Assembly: GCA_017610485.1 (NCBI GenBank)
Contig: JAFCBY010000071.1
Coordinates: forward strand, 1 to 16,606
DNA: 16,606 bases
From: Candidatus Falkowiibacteriota bacterium
GTDB lineage: Archaea; Iainarchaeota; Iainarchaeia; Iainarchaeales; GCA-2688035
Direction: 5' to 3'
Numbering within the stretch: the first letter of the stretch is position 1; each line of letters begins with the position of its first letter. The position numbers and the translations under genes were made by a program. The notes under the pieces were generated by a model, which saw only the letters and a list, made by a program, of their open reading frames with translations, searched no databases and was not told the origin of the DNA. Positions 1 to 7,234 of the stretch are shown here, piece by piece.

Positions 1-41
1 CCCTAAAAATAACTTTCACTCCGAACAAGCCCACTTACCCA

Positions 42-761
42 ATGAAGCTAAGCAGCCTGAATGTGGGTGAAGGAAATGCCATTGTCTACTTTATTTCAGA
101 CAAGCCGTTCAAAGACAGCACAGGGCTTTTTTCAACGAAGAACATGGTCCAATTCAGCGGCAACAGGCTTTCAGTGGACGGCTTTGAAAACGGCACCGTA
201 ACCCTCTTGGAATGGGATGACAGTTACTCCTCTTTGGGTGCAGACGCCCTGTTTGAGGAAACGCCTTTTGTGCCAGAGCTTGACCCCAATTTTGTTCCCT
301 TGCATGAAACCATTGCTGAAGTGCTTATTGTGCTTGTTTTGATTGTCCTTTTCATGGCACTGTTCCTTGGAATTCCGCTTCTGCTGGTTCCGTTTGTCCT
401 GGGAATGGCTGTTTTCTGGATTCTTGGGCTGGTTAAGGTGAAGAAAAGCTTTTTCTTCAAGCAAGAGCCCCTTGCCAGAATTGTTTCCGCTTTGGTTATC
501 CTTGCAGGCCCGCTTTTGTTCCTGCTTTTATTTGCCCTGCCAATGGTCGTTTTGACAGGCTACTCGCTAGACTTTGGTATGGCAACAAACTTGATTTTAT
601 TGCTTGGCTTGGTTTTCCTGCCCTACTATGTCTCAATGGGCTGCGGCTTCCTCTTCAAGAGAAGCAAATACAGGCCAAGGTTTGCGCTTATCCCAATTGC
701 CTTCTTCATTGCATGCATTGTATTGCTCATGTTCCTTTTCAGCGGGATAACCCTGTTCTAA
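42..761 (+). CDS. Multi-pass membrane protein, probably 5'-partial
   Basis: Not recognised as a named family. The N-terminal 85 residues are soluble and beta-like with many polar and aromatic residues, and the rest carries about five hydrophobic segments (roughly residues 91-110, 112-131, 146-172, 181-203 and 214-237) separated by short basic loops (KVKK near 132, KRSKYR near 206). The start given is the first ATG, but the frame stays open to the left edge of the window, with no in-frame stop in bases 3-41 and no promoter or ribosome binding site next to the ATG. The real gene therefore probably begins upstream, and this is the C-terminal part of a surface domain plus membrane domain protein. 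The stop is followed at once by a C/T/G hairpin that may end the transcript. Function unknown. Confidence 0.7.
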   Translation: MKLSSLNVGEGNAIVYFISDKPFKDSTGLFSTKNMVQFSGNRLSVDGFENGTVTLLEWDDSYSSLGADALFEETPFVPELDPNFVPLHETIAEVLIVLVLIVLFMALFLGIPLLLVPFVLGMAVFWILGLVKVKKSFFFKQEPLARIVSALVILAGPLLFLLLFALPMVVLTGYSLDFGMATNLILLLGLVFLPYYVSMGCGFLFKRSKYRPRFALIPIAFFIACIVLLMFLFSGITLF

Positions 762-768
762 CAAAGCT

Positions 769-790
769 CCCCCCTTTTTTTTTGGGGGGG
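769..790 (+). terminator. C6-T9-G7 hairpin, possible terminator
   Basis: Six C, nine T and seven G follow one another, so the transcript can fold as a six-pair G:C stem with a U9 loop, 7 nt after the membrane-protein stop codon. Archaeal termination depends mainly on U-rich tracts, which this supplies. The role is inferred. Confidence 0.45.
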
Positions 791-822
791 TCTGCGTATG
801 CCTTCCTCAGCCCAATGGCTAT

Positions 823-885
823 CTTTAAAAGAGCTTGCAATTAATTAATTCTATTAAGCAGAATCTTTAAATGCTTCTTTTTAAG
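823..885 (+). promoter_or_regulatory. Promoter region of the eL15 gene
   Basis: Three TATA-like elements lie here: CTTTAAAAG at 823-831, CTTTAAATG at 865-873 and CTTTTTAAGG near 876-885, with an AT repeat (TTAATTAATT) at about 841-850. The 865-873 box lies about 28 nt before GTG 897, and the 876-885 box about 25 nt before ATG 906. Either would give a nearly leaderless mRNA, so the sequence alone does not fix the start. Confidence 0.5.
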
Positions 886-905
886 GCATTTTTAACGTGG
901 TTGAG

Positions 906-1511
906 ATGAGCGCATCAAAGCATATCCAGGAAACTTTCCAGAAGGAATTCAAGGGCGAGAAGGACGACTTGTTTAACTACAAGGCCATCCAGCGGGACCG
1001 CCTGATAGAGTTCAGGAAGGAAAAGCTTTCAATTGTTCGCGTGGAAAGGCCCACAAACCTTTCAAGGGCAAGAACCCTTGGTTACAAGGCCAAAAAGGGT
1101 TTTCTTATCGCAAGAATTCGCATCAGAAAGGGAAGTGGCCTGCACAAGAGGCCAACCATGGGCCGAAGGCCAAAGCGAATGGGCATAAAGAAGCTGACAA
1201 GAAGGCTCAACATCCAGGCAATAGCAGAGCAGCGTGTTTCAAGAAAGTTCAAGAACTGCGAGGTTTTAAACAGCTACTTTGTGGGCGACGACGGAAAATC
1301 ACACTACTATGAGGTAATACTCGTTGACACAGCTGCCCCGGAAATCACCAAGAACAAGGAAGTAAACTGGATTTCCAAAAAGAACCAAAAGGGCCGTGCA
1401 TTTAGAGGCCTGACAAGCAAGGGCAAGAAAAGCCGCGGTCTCAGAAAGAAGGGCGACGGCGCAGAAAAGATAAGGCCCTCACTGAGAGCAAACAAAAGGC
1501 AGGCAAAGTAA
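906..1511 (+). CDS. rpl15e: 50S ribosomal protein L15e (eL15)
   Basis: Archaeal/eukaryotic-type large-subunit ribosomal protein that binds 23S rRNA. The family hallmarks are present through the whole length: RVERPTNLSRARTLGYKAKKG near the N-terminus, then a GRRPKRMG basic loop, EVLNSYFVGDDG, YYEVILVD and the C-terminal block GRAFRGLTSKGKKSRGLR followed by RPSLRAN. The length of about 201 residues matches the archaeal family. I prefer ATG 906, because the resulting N-terminus (MSASKHIQETF) aligns with the usual M-S/G-MYKYIREAW start. An in-frame GTG at 897 would add three residues and fits the promoter spacing equally well. It forms a single-gene unit, convergent with the surface-protein gene after a 45-nt gap. 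Confidence 0.95.
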   Translation: MSASKHIQETFQKEFKGEKDDLFNYKAIQRDRLIEFRKEKLSIVRVERPTNLSRARTLGYKAKKGFLIARIRIRKGSGLHKRPTMGRRPKRMGIKKLTRRLNIQAIAEQRVSRKFKNCEVLNSYFVGDDGKSHYYEVILVDTAAPEITKNKEVNWISKKNQKGRAFRGLTSKGKKSRGLRKKGDGAEKIRPSLRANKRQAK

Positions 1512-1556
1512 TTCCCTTTAGTTGGCTAATTCCAATTCTTGGCTGAACAAGCCCGC

Positions 1557-3731
1557 TCATTTCCTTCTTTTGATTCCAACAATCGCCACAACGCCAAGCG
1601 CCACAAGCAAAACAAGCAAAGGGCTTGTTTCCGGTACTGAGGTGGTTGGTGTTGGTTTGACTGCTGAGAAGTAGATTGTTCTTTGGCAGGTGTCACAGGG
1701 TTGTCCTATTGAGACTGTTGCCCTGTAGTTTCCAGTTGTTGCGGGTGCGTAGGTTACTGTGTGGCTTGCTGCGGCTGCCTCTACTTGGGTGTCTATGACC
1801 TCGTTTGTTATTGCGTCCCTTATTTCGACTGTGAGTGCCTTTGCTTCGTTTATTTCTACTTGTATTGACAGGTTGTCTCCGACTGCTACCGGGTTGTTGG
1901 CTGCCACCGCGCTTATTATTCCCGCGCCCGGCAGGGTTGTTCCAAGCACTTCTGTTGCTGAGCTTTCATCTACTAAGGTTCCTGGAATATCGTTTGTTGC
2001 GCCAAACCTGAATTCATAATCGCTCATCTGGTTTATGGTCAGGTCTAGTTTGGTGTTGAGCCTTGGAGCCGCTCCGCCAAACGGGCCTGGCCCCCCTCCA
2101 TCATCGTAGTCGTCCCAGTCTGCATCTGCTTCTGTAACAATTGGCAGCACTTGGTTGAAAGAGAAGCTTAGGTTTTCCCAGGTTGTTGGTGTTGCCGGCA
2201 TTCCTGGACAGAGGCCTGGGTCGTTGCAGATTATGTTGTTTATTGTTATGTCTGCCGGGTTTCCCCTTGCTAGCACGAGGTTGTAGTTGATGGTTGGGGG
2301 TCCGGGTAGAGAGCTTACCTCGTAGAGGTTTCTTATTCCGAGATTGAAGTCTCCTGGTGCTAGTGTGAAGGTGCTTCCGCCTGGGTAGTATGGCTTGTCG
2401 TCCGGCTGGACCATTCTTGGGACCATAAAGCTTGTCTCGGCCCAGCCAAAGAGGTCTGGGTCAAAGATTAAGATTTCGGGGTCTGGAACAATGGCAGGGT
2501 AGTTGTTCCTGAACGCCATTATTCTCAAAAGGTTTTTTCCTGTGCCAAGCATGGTTGCAGGGTCAAAGTCAGGCAGCTGCTGCTGATTGTCTCCTGGCGC
2601 CGCCCAGACATAGTTCCACCTGCCTCTCTCTGTCCAGGCTCCGCCACTCTCCGGTTTTGTCTCCACGATAAAGAAAAGCGGCATTGCGCCTGTCCCAGGC
2701 TCTGGCTCTATTTTATAGTCCACAAACAAGTTACCTCCAAGGCTCTGGAACATGTTGAAGGGAGCAAAATTTGAAAATGCATATGCCGGGCCTTGAGGAA
2801 AAACAGGGTCTATAACTTTATAAGATTTTGCGACCACACTGGTTGTTGTGCCGCCTGCAGCAGTAGCAATATCTAGCATGCCATACATATTGCTTTGGCC
2901 TTCGAGGAATCCAATGCTGTGAGAGCATTCCAGGTCTGCAAAGTCTCCAGCTGCTGCCAGCGTGATTGAAGCTACAGGGTTGCCTAGACTGTCTTTGAGC
3001 TGGCACTGCCGTTTAAAAAAGAACCAGGTAAGAGGCAGGCCATAATCAAGATGTGTCCTAGGCAATGAAAGGGTTACAGGCCCTCCTCCCTGATTTGTTA
3101 TCCTGTAGTTTATTTGGAGGTTGTCGCCTACGTTAAAAATATTTGCCGGTGGGTCAGGAATATTGCTTACAATGTTGGTGACATCTACTGCTGGATCTGA
3201 TCCAGCCAACTGGATAGGCTTTCCTTGCTTGATAAAGTGTCTTTCCTGTCCATTATAGGCATAGCAGGACGATCTAACATTTCCTCCTCCGAAAACTCTG
3301 GGCATGCCATTTCCGGCATAAGTGACTGTTGTATACCCTGTCTGGTTTGGATTAAGGTTAATCCTTGGAGACTTGTAGTAATGTGTTAGGGAATAATTGC
3401 CTCCTGATTGTCTGATCATACCAAGGTTATAAATGCCTATTTCAGGCACTAGCTGCTCGTTCCTCACATAATGCCTGAATGTTAGAGGTGGGTTTGGGTC
3501 AAATGGGTCTGGAAACCCCTTTAATATGAAATCAATAAGCGAGTCATACGCGCTTTCAAATATCCCGTCATTGTCTGAATCATAGCATATGCCGCAGTCC
3601 CGCAGCCCGGTGCCAGAATCAACGGCATTAACAGTGCAATCCGCCACTGGCACTGCCCCGCATATTGGCGCTGCAAAAGAGTTTGCACTCAAGAAAACCA
3701 GCAGAATCCCAACAATCAAGAATTTCCTCAT
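1557..3731 (-). CDS. Large secreted surface protein with C-terminal membrane anchor
   Basis: A 724-residue exported protein of unknown function. Residues 1-20 form a typical Sec signal peptide with a likely cut after NSFA. The mature N-terminus is cysteine-rich (C24, C32, C46, C49) and runs into DSDNDGIFES (51-60), which resembles the calcium-binding loop of thrombospondin type-3 or dockerin repeats. The middle is rich in Gly, Pro, Asn and beta-type sequence, with two stretches that start with VGDNL and look like Ig-like/CARDB-type beta domains. The tail is Thr/Pro-rich, then a VPETSP motif, about 18 hydrophobic residues and a final KRRK. This three-part tail resembles archaeal PEF/PGF-CTERM sorting signals, but I cannot assign a class; it could be a plain membrane anchor. 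The gene is probably leaderless, from the TATA element shared with the divergent DUF362 gene. Likely role: cell-envelope or adhesion protein (inference). Confidence 0.85.
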   Translation of the reverse strand: MRKFLIVGILLVFLSANSFAAPICGAVPVADCTVNAVDSGTGLRDCGICYDSDNDGIFESAYDSLIDFILKGFPDPFDPNPPLTFRHYVRNEQLVPEIGIYNLGMIRQSGGNYSLTHYYKSPRINLNPNQTGYTTVTYAGNGMPRVFGGGNVRSSCYAYNGQERHFIKQGKPIQLAGSDPAVDVTNIVSNIPDPPANIFNVGDNLQINYRITNQGGGPVTLSLPRTHLDYGLPLTWFFFKRQCQLKDSLGNPVASITLAAAGDFADLECSHSIGFLEGQSNMYGMLDIATAAGGTTTSVVAKSYKVIDPVFPQGPAYAFSNFAPFNMFQSLGGNLFVDYKIEPEPGTGAMPLFFIVETKPESGGAWTERGRWNYVWAAPGDNQQQLPDFDPATMLGTGKNLLRIMAFRNNYPAIVPDPEILIFDPDLFGWAETSFMVPRMVQPDDKPYYPGGSTFTLAPGDFNLGIRNLYEVSSLPGPPTINYNLVLARGNPADITINNIICNDPGLCPGMPATPTTWENLSFSFNQVLPIVTEADADWDDYDDGGGPGPFGGAAPRLNTKLDLTINQMSDYEFRFGATNDIPGTLVDESSATEVLGTTLPGAGIISAVAANNPVAVGDNLSIQVEINEAKALTVEIRDAITNEVIDTQVEAAAASHTVTYAPATTGNYRATVSIGQPCDTCQRTIYFSAVKPTPTTSVPETSPLLVLLVALGVVAIVGIKRRK

Positions 3732-3757
3732 TTTTCCCGTTTCTAATAGGCAAAACT

Positions 3758-3769
3758 AGTATTTAATTC
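3758..3769. promoter_or_regulatory. Shared bidirectional TATA element
   Basis: AGTATTTAATTC reads as a TATA box on both strands. Its centre is about 28 nt from ATG 3792 (plus) and 33 nt from ATG 3731 (minus), and the 60-nt gap has no other convincing box. A-rich stretches on each side could act as BRE elements. Both genes would then make leaderless or nearly leaderless mRNAs. Confidence 0.6.
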
Positions 3770-3791
3770 TTTTTTGCCCTAGTTTTCTGTT

Positions 3792-4790
3792 ATGAGCAAA
3801 GTTTTTTTTATCAAGGATAACTTTCTCCCAAAGCTAGGCAATGCTCTGCAAAAATTTGATTTATCAGCCTGGAAGGGAAAAAAGGTCGCGATAAAGCTGC
3901 ATATGGGAGAGTACGGTAATTTGAATTATGTAAGGCCTCCAATTGCGGGAAAGATAGTTGAGGTGCTGAAGGAGGCTGGTGCAGAACCCTTCTTGATTGA
4001 CTCTGCAACCCTTTACAAGGCGGAAAGGCATACGCCCAAAAAATACCTTGAGACCGCGCGCAAAAACGGCTTTACAGAGGAAACAATGGGCTGCCCGGTC
4101 CTGGCCTCAAACACATCTGTCCCAAAAGATGGCAGGCTGTTTCCAGCCGGTGTCATCAAGGAGATTGCAGAAGCAGACGCAATGCTTGTCCTGACCCACG
4201 CCAAGGGCCATGCTTTCTCTGCCTTGGGTGGCGCCATCAAAAACCTTGGAATGGGCGCAGTTGACAGAAGCACAAAGATGGCCTGCCACGACAAGGCAAA
4301 CATGCAGGTCTCTTTGGAGAAGTGCATTGGATGCGGTGCCTGCGTAAAGGTCTGTCCTGTGAACGCAATTTCCATAAAGAACGAAAAGGCCTCGGTTAGT
4401 GTGAGGTGCTGGGGCTGTGGAAAATGCTTCAAGGCCTGCCCGCAGAAGGCAATGTCGCCGAAGGAATTCCTTTCAGACCACGGTCTTGCAAGCTGCGCCC
4501 TTGCCGTCCTGGAATGCTTTGGCAAAAAGGACCTGCTCTTTGTAAGCATCCTAATGGACATTTGTGACGTCTGCGACTGCCACGGCGACGCACCCTTTGC
4601 CCGCGTCCAAAACATTGGCTTCCTCCTCTCCCAAAACATTCTTGCAATTGAGAATGCAACAGTCGACCTTATTCTTAAGGAGAGCCCTGGCTTCTTCGAC
4701 AGGCTGGGCTACCGCGACCCAAAGCAGCAGATTGAGTGGCTGGAAAAAGAGGGCTGTGGCAAGCCAGACTACGAGCTGGAGGAAGTGTAA
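3792..4790 (+). CDS. DUF362 domain protein with two 4Fe-4S clusters
   Basis: A 332-residue iron-sulfur protein of the DUF362 family, which is common in archaea and anaerobes and has no settled biochemical function. The N-terminal DUF362 part is seen in VAIKLHMGEYGNLNYVRPP (33-50) and in the GHAFSALGGAIKNLGMG block (139-155). A ferredoxin-like insert follows, with two complete CxxCxxCxxxCP motifs: C178, C181, C184, C188 and C206, C209, C212, C216. A further CDVCDCHGD motif at 258-266 could bind another metal. It is probably cytosolic, having no signal or membrane segment, and may act in electron transfer or redox sensing. The start is set by the TATA element 28 nt upstream. Its stop codon overlaps the start of the HD-domain gene (TAATG), so the two are translationally coupled. 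Confidence 0.9.
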   Translation: MSKVFFIKDNFLPKLGNALQKFDLSAWKGKKVAIKLHMGEYGNLNYVRPPIAGKIVEVLKEAGAEPFLIDSATLYKAERHTPKKYLETARKNGFTEETMGCPVLASNTSVPKDGRLFPAGVIKEIAEADAMLVLTHAKGHAFSALGGAIKNLGMGAVDRSTKMACHDKANMQVSLEKCIGCGACVKVCPVNAISIKNEKASVSVRCWGCGKCFKACPQKAMSPKEFLSDHGLASCALAVLECFGKKDLLFVSILMDICDVCDCHGDAPFARVQNIGFLLSQNILAIENATVDLILKESPGFFDRLGYRDPKQQIEWLEKEGCGKPDYELEEV

Positions 4791-5326
4791 TGCTTCCCTC
4801 AAGGGAAGACTGCCTCGCTCTCCTTGAAAAGCACGGACTGCCGGAGCACATTGTAAGGCATTCTTTGGCTGTTGAAAAGGTTGCGGTCTTCCTCGCAAAA
4901 AAGCTGCAGGAGGCAGGCGAGCAAATTGACATTGACCTGGTCAGCAGGGCTGCCATTCTCCACGACATTGACAAAATGAAGAGCCTTGAGATTGGATCAG
5001 GCCATGGCACAATTTCAAAACGGATTCTTGAAGAGGAGGGCTTTCCGCAGCTTGGCCTAATTGCTTTCAAGCACAACCTGCCAATAGTTCTTGAGCCAAG
5101 TCCTTTCCAGGCCTGGGAGGAAAAGATTGTGTACTACGCTGACAAGCGCGTTAACCACGACCGAATAGTCTCCCTGGACGAGAGGTTCAAGTACCTGCTT
5201 GAAAGGTATGGCAGGGAAGAAAAGATTATTGAAAAAATCTCTTCCTGCAAGCCCAAGGTTGAAGAGCTTGAAAGGGAAATATTTAACAAGCTGGGCATAG
5301 ATAGTTCTTTGAGTGAACTGAAATGA
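4790..5326 (+). CDS. HD-domain phosphohydrolase
   Basis: A 178-residue HD-superfamily protein. The metal-binding signature is visible as a first His in IVRHS (about residue 21), the HD pair in AILHDIDK (about 58), a following HGTI (about 71) and a downstream YADKRV (about 119), whose Asp fits the last ligand of the family. Such proteins are metal-dependent phosphohydrolases, often acting on nucleotides or on 2',3'-cyclic or phosphodiester substrates; the substrate here is unknown. The chosen start is the ATG in TAATG, sharing one base with the DUF362 stop; a start 54 nt further upstream would lie inside that gene and add no conserved sequence. It ends in an ATGA overlap with rnp2, which points to a common transcript and possibly a role near RNA processing (inference). 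Confidence 0.85.
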   Translation: MLPSREDCLALLEKHGLPEHIVRHSLAVEKVAVFLAKKLQEAGEQIDIDLVSRAAILHDIDKMKSLEIGSGHGTISKRILEEEGFPQLGLIAFKHNLPIVLEPSPFQAWEEKIVYYADKRVNHDRIVSLDERFKYLLERYGREEKIIEKISSCKPKVEELEREIFNKLGIDSSLSELK

Positions 5327-5703
5327 CTGAAAAGAAGAAAATGCAGGCGGGCAAAAGGAGGAAGCCAAAGCCCGGCTTTGGCCCTGTAAAGAAGGAGGCG
5401 CCCAAGCGCAAGCTTCCCAAAAAGACCCAGCGTGCAAAAAGGCGATACGTGCTCTTCCAGCTTGCCAATGTCTCAAACTCCAAAAAGGCGTTTGACCTGG
5501 TCATGAACACGCTTTCACTAGATGAAAGAAAAAAGCTTGGCTTTTGGTTCATTGAGTTCAAGAAGGAAACAGGAAACGGCATTGTAAGGTGCCACCTTGG
5601 CAGCGGGCAAAAGGTGGCAAAGGCAATCCTTTCTCTGCCCAAAGAATTCGGTCCCAAAACCCTTAAAATTTCTGGAACCTTGAAGAGCCTGAGGGGAAAT
5701 TAG
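5323..5703 (+). CDS. rnp2: RNase P protein subunit Rnp2 (Pop5 family)
   Basis: Protein subunit of archaeal RNase P, which trims the 5' leader of pre-tRNAs together with the catalytic RNA. The Pop5 core runs from residue 41 (RRYVLFQLANV) through WFIEFKKETGNGIVRC (75-90) to a SGTLKSLRG end. The GIVRC strand is the family's most recognisable element, and the core of about 85 residues is normal. Odd: the first 40 residues are an extra Lys/Arg/Pro-rich tail without clear fold, which most Pop5 proteins lack. The gene starts in an ATGA overlap with the HD-domain gene and lies just before psmA, as in many archaea. The family call rests on the motif and on position in the exosome neighbourhood. Confidence 0.82.
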   Translation: MTEKKKMQAGKRRKPKPGFGPVKKEAPKRKLPKKTQRAKRRYVLFQLANVSNSKKAFDLVMNTLSLDERKKLGFWFIEFKKETGNGIVRCHLGSGQKVAKAILSLPKEFGPKTLKISGTLKSLRGN

Positions 5704-5737
5704 CGCTTAAACGGCAAAAAACCGCCCCTTTGCTAAC

Positions 5738-5771
5738 CTTTTTATAACTTCCGTTATTCAATTTATAAAAG
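5738..5771 (+). promoter_or_regulatory. Promoter region of the exosome superoperon
   Basis: Two TATA-like boxes precede psmA: CCTTTTTATAACT (5738-5750) and ATTTATAAAAG (5761-5771). The second would place transcription start at about 5791, some 10 nt before ATG 5802; the first would give a leader of about 30 nt. The C- and T-rich sequence just before (5722-5743) could end the rnp2 transcript. Confidence 0.55.
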
Positions 5772-5801
5772 TAGGGAGAAAAGAAAAAAAGGGTTTTTTT
5801 G

Positions 5802-6517
5802 ATGTATCCTGGTTCTCGTAAAAGCAGTGCGTATGATCGTGTTTCTACAATGTTTAGTCCTGACGGCAGGCTCTACCAGGTGGAGTATGCCAGCAAGATT
5901 GTGGAACAGGGGTTTACGCAGGTGGCCTGCTTTTTGGGGCTGACAAGAAGGTTACCAGCAAGCTGATAAAGCCGGCGAGCATTGAGAAGGTCTTCAAGAT
6001 TGACACCCACATCGGGGCCATTTCTTCAGGCCTTGTTGGGGACGCAAGAAGGCTTGTGCAGCTTGCAAGAAAGGAAGCACAGGAGAACAAAATGTATTAC
6101 GAGGAAAAGATTCAGGTCGAAACCCTGGTAAAGCAGGTTTCAGGCATTAAGCAGTTGTTTACACAGTATGCCGGAATGAGGCCTTTTGGTGTTTCATTCA
6201 TTATTGGGGGCGTTGACGAGTCAGGCCCCCGCGTCTTTGAGACCGAGCCATCAGGGGCTTTGGCAGAGTACCACGCCATTGCGATTGGAAAGGGAAAGAA
6301 GGAGGCGATGGCTTACTTTGAGAAGAATTACAAGGAAGGCCTGCCCCTCGACAATGCCCTGGTATTGGCTTTGAAGGGTTTGGAAAAGGGCCTTGGAGAC
6401 AAGGAGAAACTTGATGTTAATAGGCTGGATTTCGCTTTTGTTGAAGTTGGAAAGGAATTTGAGAGAATTTCAAGGCAAAGGCTAAAATCTATTTTAGGGA
6501 AAAAGCAATCCAAATGA
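5802..6517 (+). pseudogene. psmA: 20S proteasome alpha subunit, coding frame disrupted
   Basis: The alpha subunit forms the outer rings and gate of the archaeal 20S proteasome. From ATG 5802 the frame reads a typical N-terminus (SAYDRVSTMFSPDGRLYQVEYA) to GFTQVA near 5927, then runs into an out-of-frame TGA at about 5969. The rest of the protein continues in the -1 frame from about 5921: GGLLFGADKKVTSKLIKPASIEK, SSGLVGDARRL, MRPFGVSFIIGG, FETEPSGALAEYHAIAIG, ending at 6517. The family normally has about six more residues between the GTTAI-like and GVVLA-like strands, so one lost base does not explain it; a loss of 16 or 19 bases does. Everything else is well conserved, so this is a recent deletion or an assembly error, not an old pseudogene. 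It heads the superoperon, 20 nt before SBDS. Confidence 0.85.
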
Positions 6518-6537
6518 AAAAAGAGGTTTTTTGACCA

Positions 6538-7233
6538 ATGGTCAAGCTAGAAGAGGCTGTAACCGCAAGGTTCGACAGCAAGGGTGAAAAGTTCGAAATT
6601 CTTGTCGATCCAGACCTTGCATTGCAGCTAAAAAAGGGTGAAAATGTGAATTTTTCTGATTTGCTTGCAGTGGAAACCGTGTTCAAGGACGCTGCCAAGG
6701 GCAGCGAGCAGAGCCCTGAGGCACTTGCAAAATCCTTTGGCACCACAAACATTGAGGAGATCGCCAAAACCATTGTCCAAGACGGAGAGGTGCAGCTTAC
6801 AACAGAGCAAAGGCGGCAGATGAAGGAGGCAAGGCACCGTGAGCTTGTCGAGTTCATTTCGAGGAATGCAATGAACCCGCAGACAAACACGCCCCACCCT
6901 CCAAAGAGGATTGAGAACGCTTTAGCCGAAGCCAAGGTCAGAGTTGACGAGATGAAGTCGATTGAGGAACAGCTGCCCGGCATAATCAAGGAGATTAAGA
7001 AGCTTATCCCGATTTCGCTGGAGCACATTAAGATTGCAATTAAGATTTCTGCAGCGCATGCGGCAAAGACCGAGCATGTCCTGCACAAGTACACTCTGCT
7101 TAAGGAAGAGTGGCAGCGCGACGGTACCCTTATCGCGGTTGTTGACATGCCTGCCGGATTGAAGCAGGATTTTTTGAACGACCTCAACGCGCTTTGCCAC
7201 GGAGAAGCAGAAACAAAGATTTTGGAGAAGTGA
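6538..7233 (+). CDS. sdo1: Ribosome maturation protein SBDS
   Basis: Archaeal orthologue of the Shwachman-Bodian-Diamond protein, which acts in late 60S/50S subunit maturation, where eukaryotes use it to release the anti-association factor (eIF6/aIF6). The 231-residue length is normal. The N-terminal FYSH domain (about 1-90) contains EEAVTARFDSKGEKFEILVDP and the conserved SDLLAVETVFKDA. The linker holds the typical QRRQMKEARHRELVEFISRNAMNP. The C-terminal ferredoxin-like domain (about 160-231) includes IPISLEHIKIAIKI and ends in CHGEAETKIL. AGAGGTT about 10 nt before the ATG is a plausible ribosome binding site. Gene order psmA-SBDS-rrp4 is the classical archaeal arrangement. It ends 1 nt before rrp4. 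Confidence 0.95.
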   Translation: MVKLEEAVTARFDSKGEKFEILVDPDLALQLKKGENVNFSDLLAVETVFKDAAKGSEQSPEALAKSFGTTNIEEIAKTIVQDGEVQLTTEQRRQMKEARHRELVEFISRNAMNPQTNTPHPPKRIENALAEAKVRVDEMKSIEEQLPGIIKEIKKLIPISLEHIKIAIKISAAHAAKTEHVLHKYTLLKEEWQRDGTLIAVVDMPAGLKQDFLNDLNALCHGEAETKILEK

Positions 7234-7234
7234 T

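Noticed and set aside
841..850. TTAATTAATT repeat upstream of eL15, considered as a regulator operator
   Set aside because: A simple AT repeat within an AT-rich promoter region; nothing ties it to a specific regulator.
23..1553. The 10-base sequence GAACAAGCCC occurs at 23-32 and again at 1544-1553
   Set aside because: Too short, no flanking symmetry and no further copies noted; expected by chance.
4013..4639. Long open frame on the minus strand inside the DUF362 gene
   Set aside because: It lies fully opposite a gene with clear 4Fe-4S motifs, has biased composition and no start signals: a shadow frame.
5927..5940. Possible programmed -1 frameshift site at CTTTTTGGGG in psmA
   Set aside because: The codon phase does not give a proper X-XXY-YYZ slippery heptamer, and a shift here would still leave the protein about six residues short.
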